Position numbers and translations under genes: made by a program. From NCBI RefSeq assembly GCF_026162625.1, contig NZ_JAOTBD010000033.1, forward strand, positions 1 through 41,778: a stretch of 41,778 nucleotides of DNA. The letters run 5' to 3'. This document shows positions 9,049 through 17,553 of this stretch, in pieces; positions within the stretch are counted from its first letter, which is position 1, and each line of letters opens with the position of its first letter. The notes beneath the pieces were generated by a model. The model had not been told where the DNA came from. It made no database searches and saw only the letters and a program-made list of their open reading frames with translations. This DNA is from Paracoccus beibuensis. GTDB lineage: Bacteria; Pseudomonadota; Alphaproteobacteria; Rhodobacterales; Rhodobacteraceae.

Positions 9049-9229
9049 GGCAGGTCTCCTGACTCGCGGGTCGCGGCCTTCCCCGCCTTCCCGGCGCAGG
9101 CGCGCCAGTGGCATCGTGGGGTCGGCTACCGCCTACAGTTGCGGGGGCAGTCGCGGATTCGGCGCCTGATGGCTACACCTGACCGCGTTCCCTTTTCACC
9201 CGCTCGGAGCCTTGGCCGACGCGGGAACC
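9049..9229 (-). ncRNA. Cobalamin (B12) riboswitch
   Basis: Read on the minus strand, the conserved cobalamin-aptamer blocks occur in order: GGTTCCC at the 5' end (9229-9223), AAAAGGGAA, the B12-box core CTGCCCCCGCAACTGTA, CCACTGG, GGGAAGGC, and the 3' closing block GAGTCAGGAGACCTGCC ending at 9049. This family represses corrinoid uptake and synthesis genes when adenosylcobalamin is abundant. It precedes btuF by about 170 nt. Outer boundaries are estimated to within about 10 nt. No T-tailed terminator is seen downstream, so translational control is more likely than attenuation. Confidence 0.93.
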
Positions 9230-9404
9230 ATCATCCCCGCGGATGACGTCGAAAGCGTGAGAAGTCAAGCCTGTTCGCGATGTGTGGCGCAGAGCATCTC
9301 GCAGCCGGGCGCTGCGCACCAGGCCGGATGGGATGTGCCGGCTGCTTCCCATACCGCTGGGTAATCCTTGACCCGGATCAACCAAGCCTCAAGGAGAAGC
9401 AGCC

Positions 9405-9605
9405 ATGTATGCCGAGAGGGAAGGAAATATTGAAGACGTTGCTGTCATCGACCTCGACAGCCAATCACGGGATTTACTGTTCGCGGCTGAAGCCTGCCCT
9501 GTGGGGCGAGGAGCCGCCTCCGTCATCGTGTCGACCCAGACCCGGACGATGGTGCTGGTTTGCATCTGGCACCCAGATGGCTGGCGTCCGAACGATCAAG
9601 AATGA
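9405..9605 (+). CDS. Small hypothetical protein, 66 aa
   Basis: An AAGGAG ribosome binding site about 9 nt before the ATG at 9405 supports translation. The protein (MYAEREGNIEDVAVIDLDSQ... with a hydrophobic stretch TRTMVLVCIWH and ending GWRPNDQE) is acidic with a single beta-rich core. I do not recognise a family. It stands alone between the riboswitch leader and the chemoreceptor gene. Confidence 0.5.
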   Translation: MYAEREGNIEDVAVIDLDSQSRDLLFAAEACPVGRGAASVIVSTQTRTMVLVCIWHPDGWRPNDQE

Positions 9606-9916
9606 CATGCAGGCTTCTCGGGACTCACCGAGCGGAGAGGCACGCGAAGCTTGACTTCTTTGATCGGACGTCGCGCAACGATACTGGCATCTGCGGAAGG
9701 TTGCAGCAGGATGGATCATGTTCCGGCCCCGCGAAGATGGCGCAGCGTTGCCGGTCCTTGAGCCCGCCGAACATCATTTCCGATATTCCGTAGCGCTGCA
9801 AGTCTTGCTGTCACCATTGCTTGCCCGGTTCTCGGCTGGCGATGCGGTGCTCGCTATTTCAACGATCCTCGCCGCCAGCCCCATACTCTCCTGCCCCGCA
9901 GCGATTGTATGGCTGG
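9606..9916. other. Intergenic region without a supported gene
   Basis: About 310 bp downstream of the small ORF and of the chemoreceptor's stop. An open frame from 9718 runs through it but has no ribosome binding site and continues antisense into the chemoreceptor gene. No repeat or terminator is evident. Confidence 0.4.
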
Positions 9917-12181
9917 TCAGAACTCGACCAGCCGTGGGCGCGCCGCGGAAGATACGGGCCTCGCTTGCGTTCGCCGTGGAGCAAGGTCGTCCGAAGTCAT
10001 TGCCCGTGGCTGCGGCGTCGGAACGTGTCGCTCTGCCGTGCCGCCGAAGTTGAAGGCGCGGATCTCTCGCGTCAGTTCCTCGGCCTGCTGGCGAAGCGAG
10101 ACAGAGGCGGCAGTCGCTTCCTCGGCCACCGCCGCGTTCTGCTGGGTGACCTGATCCAACTGGTTCACGCCGGTGTTGATCTCGGACAGGCCGATCGACT
10201 GTTCACTGACGGCGACCGAGATCCCTGCGATCTGTTCCGACACGGCAGCCGCCTTGTGAAGGATTTGGTCGAGGCTCTGACCGGTCCGCCCGACAAGCGT
10301 CGATCCCGTTCTCACCTGCTCGGCACTTTCCGAGATCAGCGTCCTGACTTCGCGCGCGGATTCGGCGGCGCGCTGTGCAAGGCCACGCACTTCGGACGCC
10401 ACCACGGCGAAGCCGCGGCCGGCGTCGCCAGCCCGTGCGGCCTCGACTCCGGCATTCAGGGCCAGAAGATTGGTCTGGAAGGCGATATCGTCGATGACGT
10501 CGATGATCCGGGAAATCTGCTCGGACGAGCGCTCGATCCTCTTCATCGCCTCGACCGCATCGCGAACGACCGTGGCGCTGTCGAGCGCGATGCTCCGGTT
10601 CTGGCTGCTGGCTTGCTCGGCCTCTCGGGCACGTTCGGCCGTCTGGCGCAGGCTCTCGTTCATCTGGTTCAGTGCGGCGGCCGACTGCTCCAGCGTGGCG
10701 GCCTGCGTCTCGGCGCGACTCGAGAGGTCGCCGGCGGCGTTGCTGATCTCGTCGGCGCCTCCACGTACCTGTTCGGCCACGCCGGCCATCCGCTGAATTG
10801 TTCCGGACAGGCGGGACGCGACGCTATTGAAGGACTGGCGCAGCGAGTCGTAGGCCTGCGGGAAGGGGTCGCTGTCCGGACTGGGAATGTGGTGCGTCAT
10901 GTCGCCCGCTGCCAGCCGCTCCAGCCCTTCGCCGATCTTGCTGACCACACGCGATTGGCTTTCCGCCTCGGCCTTTGCGGCGGCCGCCGCTTCCTCCCGG
11001 CTTGCCAGGGCGGCCGCCTCGAGCCGCCGTGCCTCGCTGGCATTATCGCGAAAGACCGCCACCGCAGAAGCCATCGCTCCGATCTCGTCCCGGCGGTCCG
11101 CGTGCGGGATCGGGGCCTCAAGCTCTCCCTTGGCCAGCCGCTTCATGGCCAAGGTCATCGCCTCGATCGGCCGTGACACGACCTGCGCCCCCAGCCATAG
11201 CAGCACCAACACCGCGGCCAATGTCGCCCCTGCCAGCAGCATCGTGTGATTTCGGGTCGCGACGGCATGCGCCATGACCGTCGCCCGCGGCACGGTCATC
11301 ACGATCGTCCAGGCATCTTCGATGCCGGCAAACCGAACGGTGCTGGTCAGCAGAAGAGCCCTTTCTCCGTCGATCGTGATGTCGTGCAGCGCGCCGTCGC
11401 CCGCCAGCCACCCCTGTTCGTCCCGTGAGAGAGGCTGTCCCAGCCGTGCCGCATCGCGGTGCGTGATCCATGTTCCGGATTGACCCACAAGGGCAATCCT
11501 ACCGTCGCCAAACGGCTGGAACTGCGCGAGCCTATCCGTCAAGCTCTGGATCAGCATGTCGCCGGTCATGACCCCGACCTTCCGACCGTTGTGGCTGACC
11601 ACGCTGCTGAGCGTGACCATCAGCGCATCCTTGCCCTCGACAGGATAGGTGTAGGGCGGCGTGAGCGTCGAAGCCTCTTCCCGCAGCGGGCGTTCATACC
11701 ACTGCAGCTTGTCCGAGGGTCGAGACATGTCCAGCACCTCGACCGCGACGTTTCCGTCAGTGTCGATATAGAACCAGGGGGCGAAACGGCCCCTTGGATC
11801 GGCCAGTCTCTCTCCGATGCGATCACGGTCGCTGCCGATCGCATTCGGTTCGAACACAACCGCCATGCCCAAAAGCCTTTCGTCCGTCGTCAGAACGTTT
11901 CTGGCGATCTGCTCCAGAACGGCTCGGTCGCTCCCTGCGGCCAACGCTCCCTCGACGGCAGCGACGCCGGCGTTGAGGACGCCAAGAACCGTGTTCACCT
12001 CTTGCGCGACTGTGACGTTATATTCGCCCAGCAGTGCCCGCGCGCGCGCTTCCGCTTCCTGCACAGAGGCGCGAGTCATCAGGTAAAGGGTCATGGCGCT
12101 GACGACGATCACCGCGCAACTTGTCAGGGCGGCTGATGCAAGCGCCAGCTTCGTCCGGATGGTTGATGGCCCTATCTGCAT
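9917..12181 (-). CDS. Methyl-accepting chemotaxis protein with periplasmic dCache domain
   Basis: 754-residue transducer. Membrane helix 1 at about 11-35; a periplasmic double-Cache domain (about 40-310; [48 protein letters not shown], typical of amine/amino-acid/carboxylate sensors); membrane helix 2 at about 313-337; HAMP (about 338-392); and the MCP signalling hairpin with the conserved tip [20 protein letters not shown]. The C-terminus (ending RPRLVEF) has no recognisable CheR/CheB docking pentapeptide. No che genes are adjacent, so it works with an array encoded elsewhere. The ligand is unknown. ATG at 12181 is followed at once by the N-terminal helix; no neighbour is in operon range except possibly the Gcd-like gene 137 bp upstream. 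Confidence 0.93.
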   Translation of the reverse strand: MQIGPSTIRTKLALASAALTSCAVIVVSAMTLYLMTRASVQEAEARARALLGEYNVTVAQEVNTVLGVLNAGVAAVEGALAAGSDRAVLEQIARNVLTTDERLLGMAVVFEPNAIGSDRDRIGERLADPRGRFAPWFYIDTDGNVAVEVLDMSRPSDKLQWYERPLREEASTLTPPYTYPVEGKDALMVTLSSVVSHNGRKVGVMTGDMLIQSLTDRLAQFQPFGDGRIALVGQSGTWITHRDAARLGQPLSRDEQGWLAGDGALHDITIDGERALLLTSTVRFAGIEDAWTIVMTVPRATVMAHAVATRNHTMLLAGATLAAVLVLLWLGAQVVSRPIEAMTLAMKRLAKGELEAPIPHADRRDEIGAMASAVAVFRDNASEARRLEAAALASREEAAAAAKAEAESQSRVVSKIGEGLERLAAGDMTHHIPSPDSDPFPQAYDSLRQSFNSVASRLSGTIQRMAGVAEQVRGGADEISNAAGDLSSRAETQAATLEQSAAALNQMNESLRQTAERAREAEQASSQNRSIALDSATVVRDAVEAMKRIERSSEQISRIIDVIDDIAFQTNLLALNAGVEAARAGDAGRGFAVVASEVRGLAQRAAESAREVRTLISESAEQVRTGSTLVGRTGQSLDQILHKAAAVSEQIAGISVAVSEQSIGLSEINTGVNQLDQVTQQNAAVAEEATAASVSLRQQAEELTREIRAFNFGGTAERHVPTPQPRAMTSDDLAPRRTQARPVSSAARPRLVEF

Positions 12182-12318
12182 TCTCTCTCTCCATGCGTGT
12201 CTTGACGCAGGAGCTAGCAGAAACTTCTTTCGGTACCGTTACCGCGACTGCCTGGTGGCAGCACTGCCTCGATGAGGCAAGTCCGGAACCAGTCAGACGC
12301 CCGGCACGCGCAAAGGTG

Positions 12319-12696
12319 TCAGATCGCAGGATTCGCACTCTGCCGGCGCAGCACCGGGATCAGTGCAAGGACCAGCAAGAGAACCACTGCGGGCGCGACG
12401 AGGCGCGGAACCTGGTACCAAGGGTCCATGCCGACTTCCCAGATCGCCCAGGCCACCGTGCCGAAAAATGTCAGAAGATATATCCACACCGCTGTCATCG
12501 ACCGCCGAAACAAGAAGATCGCCGTCAGCAACAACCCGATTCCGGCGAAGATGTAGTACCAAGACCCACCTAGAACAGCGAGCCAGATGCCTCCGGCGAA
12601 GATCGGCGCCCCGAAGACCAGGACGACCACGCCAAGCGCAACGGGCAGCCAGCCGCCGCGTGTCCGTCCGTACCCGATGCTGTTCTTGCGGCTCAT
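12319..12696 (-). CDS. Stand-alone membrane domain of quinoprotein glucose dehydrogenase (Gcd N-terminal type)
   Basis: 125 residues with four to five membrane helices. The segments GGIWLAVLGGSWYYIFAGIG and GTVAWAIWEVGMDPWYQVPR match the membrane anchor at the N-terminus of Gcd-family PQQ glucose dehydrogenases, where it binds ubiquinone and is fused to an eight-bladed propeller. Here the frame ends in a normal stop and no propeller follows: the next gene is a chemoreceptor. It may serve as a separate quinone-reducing anchor for a soluble dehydrogenase or have lost that role. Start is ATG 12696; divergent from the DUF3008 gene. Confidence 0.75.
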   Translation of the reverse strand: MSRKNSIGYGRTRGGWLPVALGVVVLVFGAPIFAGGIWLAVLGGSWYYIFAGIGLLLTAIFLFRRSMTAVWIYLLTFFGTVAWAIWEVGMDPWYQVPRLVAPAVVLLLVLALIPVLRRQSANPAI

Positions 12697-12860
12697 CCTG
12701 CCTCCGTCCTGTGGCGCATGCCCGGTGTGCCGGGTGTCACGACCAACAAACCTTATGAGGCGGCTTATGTTCCCACGTCCGCCTTTGGAACCTCACCTGC
12801 CGCGGCGCGGTTGCACCGAATGGCGGCGGGTGTGCCGTCGCGAGATGTGGGGAAGACAAC

Positions 12861-13049
12861 ATGCCAGCGAAATCCAAGGCACAGCAGAAGGCCGCCGGGG
12901 CCGCATTGGCGGCCAAGCGCGGCGACATGAAGAAAAGCGACCTGAAGGGTGCCTCGAAGAGCATGGAGAAGTCCATGTCCGAAACGGAACTGCACGACAT
13001 GGCCGCGACCAGCCGCAAGGGCAAGCCCGAGCACAAGTCCGACAGCTGA
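12861..13049 (+). CDS. DUF3008 family small basic protein
   Basis: 62 residues, Lys/Ala/Ser-rich, matching the DUF3008 pattern: MPAKSKAQQKAAGAALAAKR at the start, a central LKGASKSMEKSMSE and a C-terminal RKGKPEHKSDS. Function is unknown; such proteins are abundant, disordered or helical, and often stress-associated. GGGGAAG lies about 6 nt before the ATG. The stop at 13047-13049 is immediately followed by the CTAG target duplication of the IS element, so insertion happened just outside the gene and spared it. Confidence 0.88.
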   Translation: MPAKSKAQQKAAGAALAAKRGDMKKSDLKGASKSMEKSMSETELHDMAATSRKGKPEHKSDS

Positions 13050-13053
13050 CTAG
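13050..13053. repeat. Target-site duplication CTAG, left copy
   Basis: CTAG directly abuts the left terminal repeat of the IS5-family element and is repeated at 13947-13950 on the other side, showing that both element ends are original. Confidence 0.8.
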
Positions 13054-13946
13054 GTCATGTTGACAAATGGCGGCTTCAGAGGCGGTTTGAGGTGATGTCG
13101 ATGAAGCCTGGGAAGCTCTTGGCGGTCTTGTCGTAGCGGGTAGGCGACGCGGCGGGCGTTTTCGAGCTTGTTGAAGCACCGCTCGACGAGGTTCCGCAGC
13201 CGGTAGGGCTTGCGGTCGACAGCCACGCAGCTTCCGTGACTTCCGCATGGGTGTCACGGGCACGACGTTGCGCGCCTCCATGGTTTCGCGAACCTTGTCA
13301 GAGGCATGGTCGCGATCGGACAGCAGGACGCAAGGTTCCGGCAGGTTGTCGTCTAGGACCAGATCGAAGCCCAGATGGTCCGACGTCTGGCCCGGCGAAA
13401 TGTCCGACCTCAGGGGGAGGCCTGCACCGTTGACCCGGAGGTGGATCTTGGTCGTGAAGTGGAAGGTGGTCCAGAACGCAATCGAGTGGATCGTCTTCCC
13501 ACCGGACGCTCTCGAACGGCCGAAACCTTGTCTCGGAGCCCCCCTTTTGCGCCCGCTGCCTGATGATGGGCGCGGACCACGGTGCTGCCGATCATCTGAA
13601 GGGCGTCGGGAACCAGCCCGCTTTCGTTTGATGCGCCCATGATCTGCTCCCGGAGCCCCGCGAGCGTCCACCGCCAAAACCGGCGGTGGACGCTGGACCA
13701 CTTGCCGAACTTCTCGGGCAGGTCGCGCCAAGGCGATCCCGTCCGTGCGATCCAGAGAGTGCCATCCAGAACAGGACGGTTGTTCAGGGGTTTGCGGCCG
13801 TTCGGCGCGCGGACGGCCAGGATGGAGCGTTCATGGAACGCCCACTCCTCGTCCGGCATCAGGTCTCGTGCCAAGCTGATCTCCATCGCAGAGACCAGCT
13901 TGAACCATGATCAGCGCGATCTGTGGACACCTTTTGTCAACACAGC
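13054..13946 (-). mobile_element. IS5-family insertion sequence (IS427-like), decayed
   Basis: 893 bp bounded by imperfect terminal inverted repeats sharing the core TGTTGACAAA (left GGTCATGTTGACAAATGG; right, read inward, GGCTGTGTTGACAAAAGG), flanked by a 4-bp CTAG duplication. Size, ends and a DDE transposase with IS5 features fit the IS427 subgroup. The transposase is broken by several frameshifts, so the copy is probably immobile alone. Confidence 0.88.
13070..13886 (-). pseudogene. IS5-family transposase, frameshifted
   Basis: The N-terminal half reads from ATG 13886 (MEISLARDLMPDEEW..., WRDLPEKFGKWSSVHRRFWRW, typical IS5 N-terminus) to about 13560. Catalytic-core homology then moves to another frame (TTKIHLRVNGAGLPLRSDIS, GQTSDHLGFDLVLDD, VLLSDRDHASDKVRE, RKSRKLR). 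The C-terminal region (RLRNLVERCFNKLE, then RYDKTAKSFPGFIDITS) needs at least two further shifts. IS427-group elements can use one programmed frameshift, but three or more is decay. The usual DRGYD of the core reads DRDHA here, another sign of degeneration. Confidence 0.85.
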
Positions 13947-13950
13947 CTAG
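13947..13950. repeat. Target-site duplication CTAG, right copy
   Basis: Matches the CTAG at 13050-13053 and directly follows the right terminal repeat. Confidence 0.8.
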
Positions 13951-14448
13951 TCGCCGCACTTCCGGCCGCCATTTTGGGCCGTCAACTGGATCTGCAAACC
14001 GTAAGTCGACCCCTCGCTGCCTCTCGAACGGCTACTTGGGTGATGCGGACCATGCGCTTTTCTGCTACGACGTGAAGACCATTGTGACTCCGAGACTGCG
14101 GACCGGAATCGAGCACCTCCGGGCACGCCACGTGCTGGGGCGGCGGCGCTCGACCTGCTTCGGATCGAAGCAAGGGTGCAGAGGACTGTGGAAGGCTTCT
14201 CCTCGTAGCGTTGACGGTGTCGCTGCAGCATGATGCAGACGCAAGCCGCGTCAGGCTGCTGCTGGCCCAACCCCCGACCCATGACACATCCCGGTGACGA
14301 ACGACTTCGGCGTCGATGCACAGATCAACGGTGAGGCTGGAATCGCCAGCACCCGGGATCCGCCAGGAGTGGCGATCACCGGTGTCGTTCGATAGGGCAC
14401 CGTCGGCTGTCGGCAAGCCGTTCCCCAAAAGGGCAACGGCGTGCCGAT
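13951..14448. other. Gene-free stretch between the IS and the manganese operon
   Basis: About 500 bp 3' of the last mnt gene. Frames are open on the minus strand but have no plausible start and no recognisable family. It probably contains the end of the mnt transcript, though I see no classical terminator. Confidence 0.4.
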
Positions 14449-15579
14449 TCAACCGCGCCAGGGTTCAAGGATCGACCGGGCTTCAGCGCGTCCCCTGGGG
14501 GTCAGGACCAGCAGGTTGCCCCTGCGCGCAATCAGGTCCTTCGTCAGCCCCTCGGCGATGACATCACGCGCGTGGCGGGCGGTCCAGCCGAGGTGGGTCT
14601 CCAGCGCGCGGGCCACGTTCTCTTCCTTCTGATCGGCGCTGTCTTCGTGGGAGTAGAGGTGGACCGCGACGGTCCGCAGTGCATTCGCCTGACGTTCGCT
14701 GCGCTGGCGGTGCAGCCGCGCGATTACGCCGTAGCGGGGGCCAAAGAGGAAGGCCAGGGCCAGGAACACCCCCGTCATCACCGCCATCATCCCGCCGATC
14801 GACACGTCCAGGACGACCGCCAGGTGATAGCCGCTGATGCTGGAAGCGATGGAAATGACCGCGCCATAGACCAGCATCAGCCACAGGCGGTCGGTCAGAA
14901 GGTAGGCCGCGGACGGGGGCACGGTCACGAAGGCGACGAACAGCACTGCGCCTACGGCATCGAATGCCGCAACGGCCGTCGCGCTGGTCAGGAACAGCAG
15001 CGCATAGAAGATCACGGCAGGCGCAAAGCCGAGCGCCGCCGCAAGCGCCGGATCGAAGGTGGTGATCTTCAGCTCCTTGTAGAGCAGCGTCACGAACAGC
15101 AGGTTCACCATCGTCATCATGAACATCGCGATCAGGGACTGCGGGATCTCGTATCCCAGCAGCACCACCGTATCCAACCAGACAAAGCCGATCTCGCCCA
15201 GAAGCACCGTGTGCTGGTCGATATGGACATCGCGGGCATAGAGATTCAGAAGCAGCACCCCGACCGAGAAGAGCACGGGGAACACAAGGCCGATGGCCGC
15301 GTCGTACCTGACGCGGCGGGTGCTGAAGAGCAGCTCGGTCAGAAAGACCGTCAGCACCCCTGTCATCGCCGCGCCGACGATCTGCATGGGGCCACTTGCC
15401 GCGCCCGTCACAAGCCACACGACCACGATGCCGAAGATGATCGAGTGGCTGATCGCGTCCGACAGCATGCTGTTGCCGCGCAGGACGAGGAACGTCCCCA
15501 CCAACGTCGAGGCGCAGCCGACGAGGGCTCCGGTAAGGATGATCATCAGCGAGATGTTCATGAAAAAGGCTTCGATCAT
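14449..15579 (-). CDS. mntD: Manganese ABC importer permease 2 with C-terminal winged-helix-like tail
   Basis: 376-residue ABC-3 family permease (TroD/SitD type) with about eight membrane helices in residues 8-290 (LVLRGNSMLSDAISHSIIFG, IGFVWLD, AFDAVGAVLFVAFVTVPPSAAYLL). The family is usually about 280-300 aa. The extra ~80 residues form a cytoplasmic tail (RTVAVHLYSHEDS..., ARALETHLGWTARHARDVI, ending TPRGRAEARSIL) that resembles a winged helix of the kind seen in DtxR/MarR proteins. Start ATG 15579 shares its base with the stop of the preceding permease gene, so translation is coupled. It pairs with mntC as a heterodimeric pore. Confidence 0.9.
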   Translation of the reverse strand: MIEAFFMNISLMIILTGALVGCASTLVGTFLVLRGNSMLSDAISHSIIFGIVVVWLVTGAASGPMQIVGAAMTGVLTVFLTELLFSTRRVRYDAAIGLVFPVLFSVGVLLLNLYARDVHIDQHTVLLGEIGFVWLDTVVLLGYEIPQSLIAMFMMTMVNLLFVTLLYKELKITTFDPALAAALGFAPAVIFYALLFLTSATAVAAFDAVGAVLFVAFVTVPPSAAYLLTDRLWLMLVYGAVISIASSISGYHLAVVLDVSIGGMMAVMTGVFLALAFLFGPRYGVIARLHRQRSERQANALRTVAVHLYSHEDSADQKEENVARALETHLGWTARHARDVIAEGLTKDLIARRGNLLVLTPRGRAEARSILEPWRG

Positions 15580-16706
15580 CAGCTGTTCTCACGGGATGCG
15601 TCGTCGATCCGCCGCGCCTCGGACAATCCCGCCGGCGTCAGTTCCCAGTGCGGCGTCGTCTCGGGTTCGTGCGTCACGGGCGCCACCAAACCGCGGCGTT
15701 CCAGCCGCTGCATCGTGCCGCGCGTGGGCGTGCCGTGAAAGGCGTCAAGCGCCCCAAGTTCGGTCGGATAGCCCTGGTTGCCATGCTCGGCCGCGAGGCC
15801 ATAGAGCGTCGAGAGGACCTGCCGACCGGCGAGGCTGCGGCGGTCGCGGCGTCGCCTCAGGCTGGCCCAGACCAGCCCCCGGCCGGGCGCGAGCAGCAGC
15901 GAGACGAGGACGATGACCGAGATTGCAAGGACGATCAGCGGCCCCGTCGACAGCCCCCGCGCCGTCGCGCTGATGACCGCACCCGAGACCCCGGCAACGA
16001 TCCCGAACAGGGCGGCGAGGACGACCATGGCGCCCAGGCTGCGCGTCCACTGCCGGGCCGCGACGGCGGGGGCGACGATCATCGCCGTCATCAGGACCAC
16101 GCCGACCATCTGCAGCCCCACCACGACCGCCAGCGCAACCATGATGGTCATCGTCACCTCGAGCGCGACAACCGGTAGTCCTAGAGATGTCGCAAAGCCC
16201 GGATCGAACGAGACGAGCTTGAACTCTTTCCAGAGCAGCGTCACCAGGGCCAGCGCCGCCGCCGTGACGGCGCCCATGATCCACAGGTCGCTGCGCAGGA
16301 TCGCCGCAGCCTGCCCGAAGAGAAACGAGTCGAGCCCACCCTGCGACGCGTTGCCACCGCCCTGGATATAGGTCAGCAGCACGACGCCTACCGCGAAAGA
16401 CACGCTGAGCGCGATGCCGAGCGCGGCGTCCGTCTTCAGCCGGCTCATCCGCGTCAGCACCAGGACGACCAGCGCGGCCACGGCACCGCTGACCAGCGCC
16501 CCGGCAAGGATCGTGCCGATATCGCGCGACCCGGCGACAAGGAAGCCGATGCAGATGCCGGGCAGGGCCGCGTGGGACAGGGTGTCGCCCAGCAGGCTCT
16601 GCTTGCGCAGTACGGCAAAGCAGCCGAGGACGCCGCTGGAGATGCCCAGCAGCGCCGCCCCCATGGCGACCGTCTGGATCGTATAATCACCCAGCAGCGC
16701 CAGCAT
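15579..16706 (-). CDS. mntC: Manganese ABC importer permease 1 with C-terminal winged-helix-like tail
   Basis: 375 residues from ATG 16706, which lies one base after the ATPase stop; upstream in-frame codons would lie inside the ATPase gene. ABC-3 family core (LLGISSGVLGCFAVLRKQSL, LLGDTLSHAALPGICIGFL, the GVVLMTAMIVAPAVAARQW region). After the last helix a cytoplasmic extension of about 90 residues reads like a winged helix (QVLSTLYGLAAEH, TRGTMQRLERRGLVAPV, WELTPAGLSEARRI). Both permeases of the pair carry such tails. TroC/SitC-type role; metal specificity is inferred from the MntR boxes. Confidence 0.9.
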   Translation of the reverse strand: MLALLGDYTIQTVAMGAALLGISSGVLGCFAVLRKQSLLGDTLSHAALPGICIGFLVAGSRDIGTILAGALVSGAVAALVVLVLTRMSRLKTDAALGIALSVSFAVGVVLLTYIQGGGNASQGGLDSFLFGQAAAILRSDLWIMGAVTAAALALVTLLWKEFKLVSFDPGFATSLGLPVVALEVTMTIMVALAVVVGLQMVGVVLMTAMIVAPAVAARQWTRSLGAMVVLAALFGIVAGVSGAVISATARGLSTGPLIVLAISVIVLVSLLLAPGRGLVWASLRRRRDRRSLAGRQVLSTLYGLAAEHGNQGYPTELGALDAFHGTPTRGTMQRLERRGLVAPVTHEPETTPHWELTPAGLSEARRIDDASRENS

Positions 16707-16707
16707 C

Positions 16708-17502
16708 CTAGACCGCGTCCCCGCTGGCCGGTGCCGCGTCATCTGCAAAGGTGTTGCGCTCGATCAGCGCGATCTGCCCGCCATAGGCCTTGCGCAGGTT
16801 CTCGGGCGTGTAGACCTGGGATACCGGCCCTTGGGCGACCGCCCGGACGTTCAGGATGACCATCCAGTCGAAATATGATCGCACCGTCTGCAGGTCGTGA
16901 TGCACGACGATCAGCGTCTTGCCCTGCGACCGGAGGCGGTGAAGGATGTCGACGATGGCGCGTTCGGTCGTGGCGTCGACCCCTGCCATCGGCTCGTCCA
17001 GGAAATAGATGTCGGCCTGCTGCACCAGGGCTCGCGCCAGGAACACGCGCTGCTGCTGGCCGCCGGACAGCTGGCTGATCTGGCGTTCGGCGAAGTCCTG
17101 CATTCCGACCTGTTCAAGCGCCTGGAAGGCCGCGTCCCGTTCTCTCTTGCCCGGGCGGCGCAACCAGCCGAGACGGCCATAGAGACCCATTCCCACCACG
17201 TCCAGCGCAGTGGTCGGAAAGTCCCAGTCGACCGAGGATCGCTGGGGCACATAGCCGACGCGAAGGCGTTCGGCGGCATAGGGACGTCCGAAGATGCGGA
17301 CATGGCCGGCTGTCGGCTTGACCAGGCCCATGACCGACTTGATGAAGGTGCTCTTGCCGGCGCCGTTCGGTCCTACGATGGCTGCCATGACGCCGGGCGG
17401 GATGTCGATGTCGATATCCCAAAGCACCGGTTTGCTTTCATAGCTGACCGTCAGGTCCTCGACATGCAGGGCCAGCTGCGGTTCATGGAGCGGTTCAGTC
17501 AC
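16708..17502 (-). CDS. mntB: Manganese ABC importer ATPase
   Basis: 264 residues. Walker A VGPNGAGKST (43-52), Q-loop YVPQRSSVDWDFP (84-96; this WDFP form is typical of Mn/Zn/Fe importers), signature LSGGQQQR (145-152), Walker B YFLDEP (166-171), H-loop VVHHD (199-203). Energises MntC/MntD in the cytoplasm. It is separated by 51 bp from the binding-protein gene upstream and by one base from mntC downstream. Confidence 0.92.
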   Translation of the reverse strand: MTEPLHEPQLALHVEDLTVSYESKPVLWDIDIDIPPGVMAAIVGPNGAGKSTFIKSVMGLVKPTAGHVRIFGRPYAAERLRVGYVPQRSSVDWDFPTTALDVVGMGLYGRLGWLRRPGKRERDAAFQALEQVGMQDFAERQISQLSGGQQQRVFLARALVQQADIYFLDEPMAGVDATTERAIVDILHRLRSQGKTLIVVHHDLQTVRSYFDWMVILNVRAVAQGPVSQVYTPENLRKAYGGQIALIERNTFADDAAPASGDAV

Positions 17503-17553
17503 GTTCGATGGTTTCCTTGAAGAGGCCGCGCGTGCCGACGCGATGCGGGACGG

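Noticed and set aside
9718..10053. Plus-strand frame with a hydrophobic middle part (111 codons)
   Set aside because: No ribosome site, no family, and its last third is antisense to the chemoreceptor's C-terminus.
12793..13731. Minus-strand frame of 312 codons spanning the IS and the DUF3008 gene
   Set aside because: Only its middle part is real (transposase core in a shifted frame); the rest is antisense or out of frame.
14295..14396. Short plus-strand segment VTNDFGVDAQINGEAGIA slightly like the switch region of CobW GTPases
   Set aside because: Too short, no cysteine motif and no open frame around it; resemblance is probably chance.
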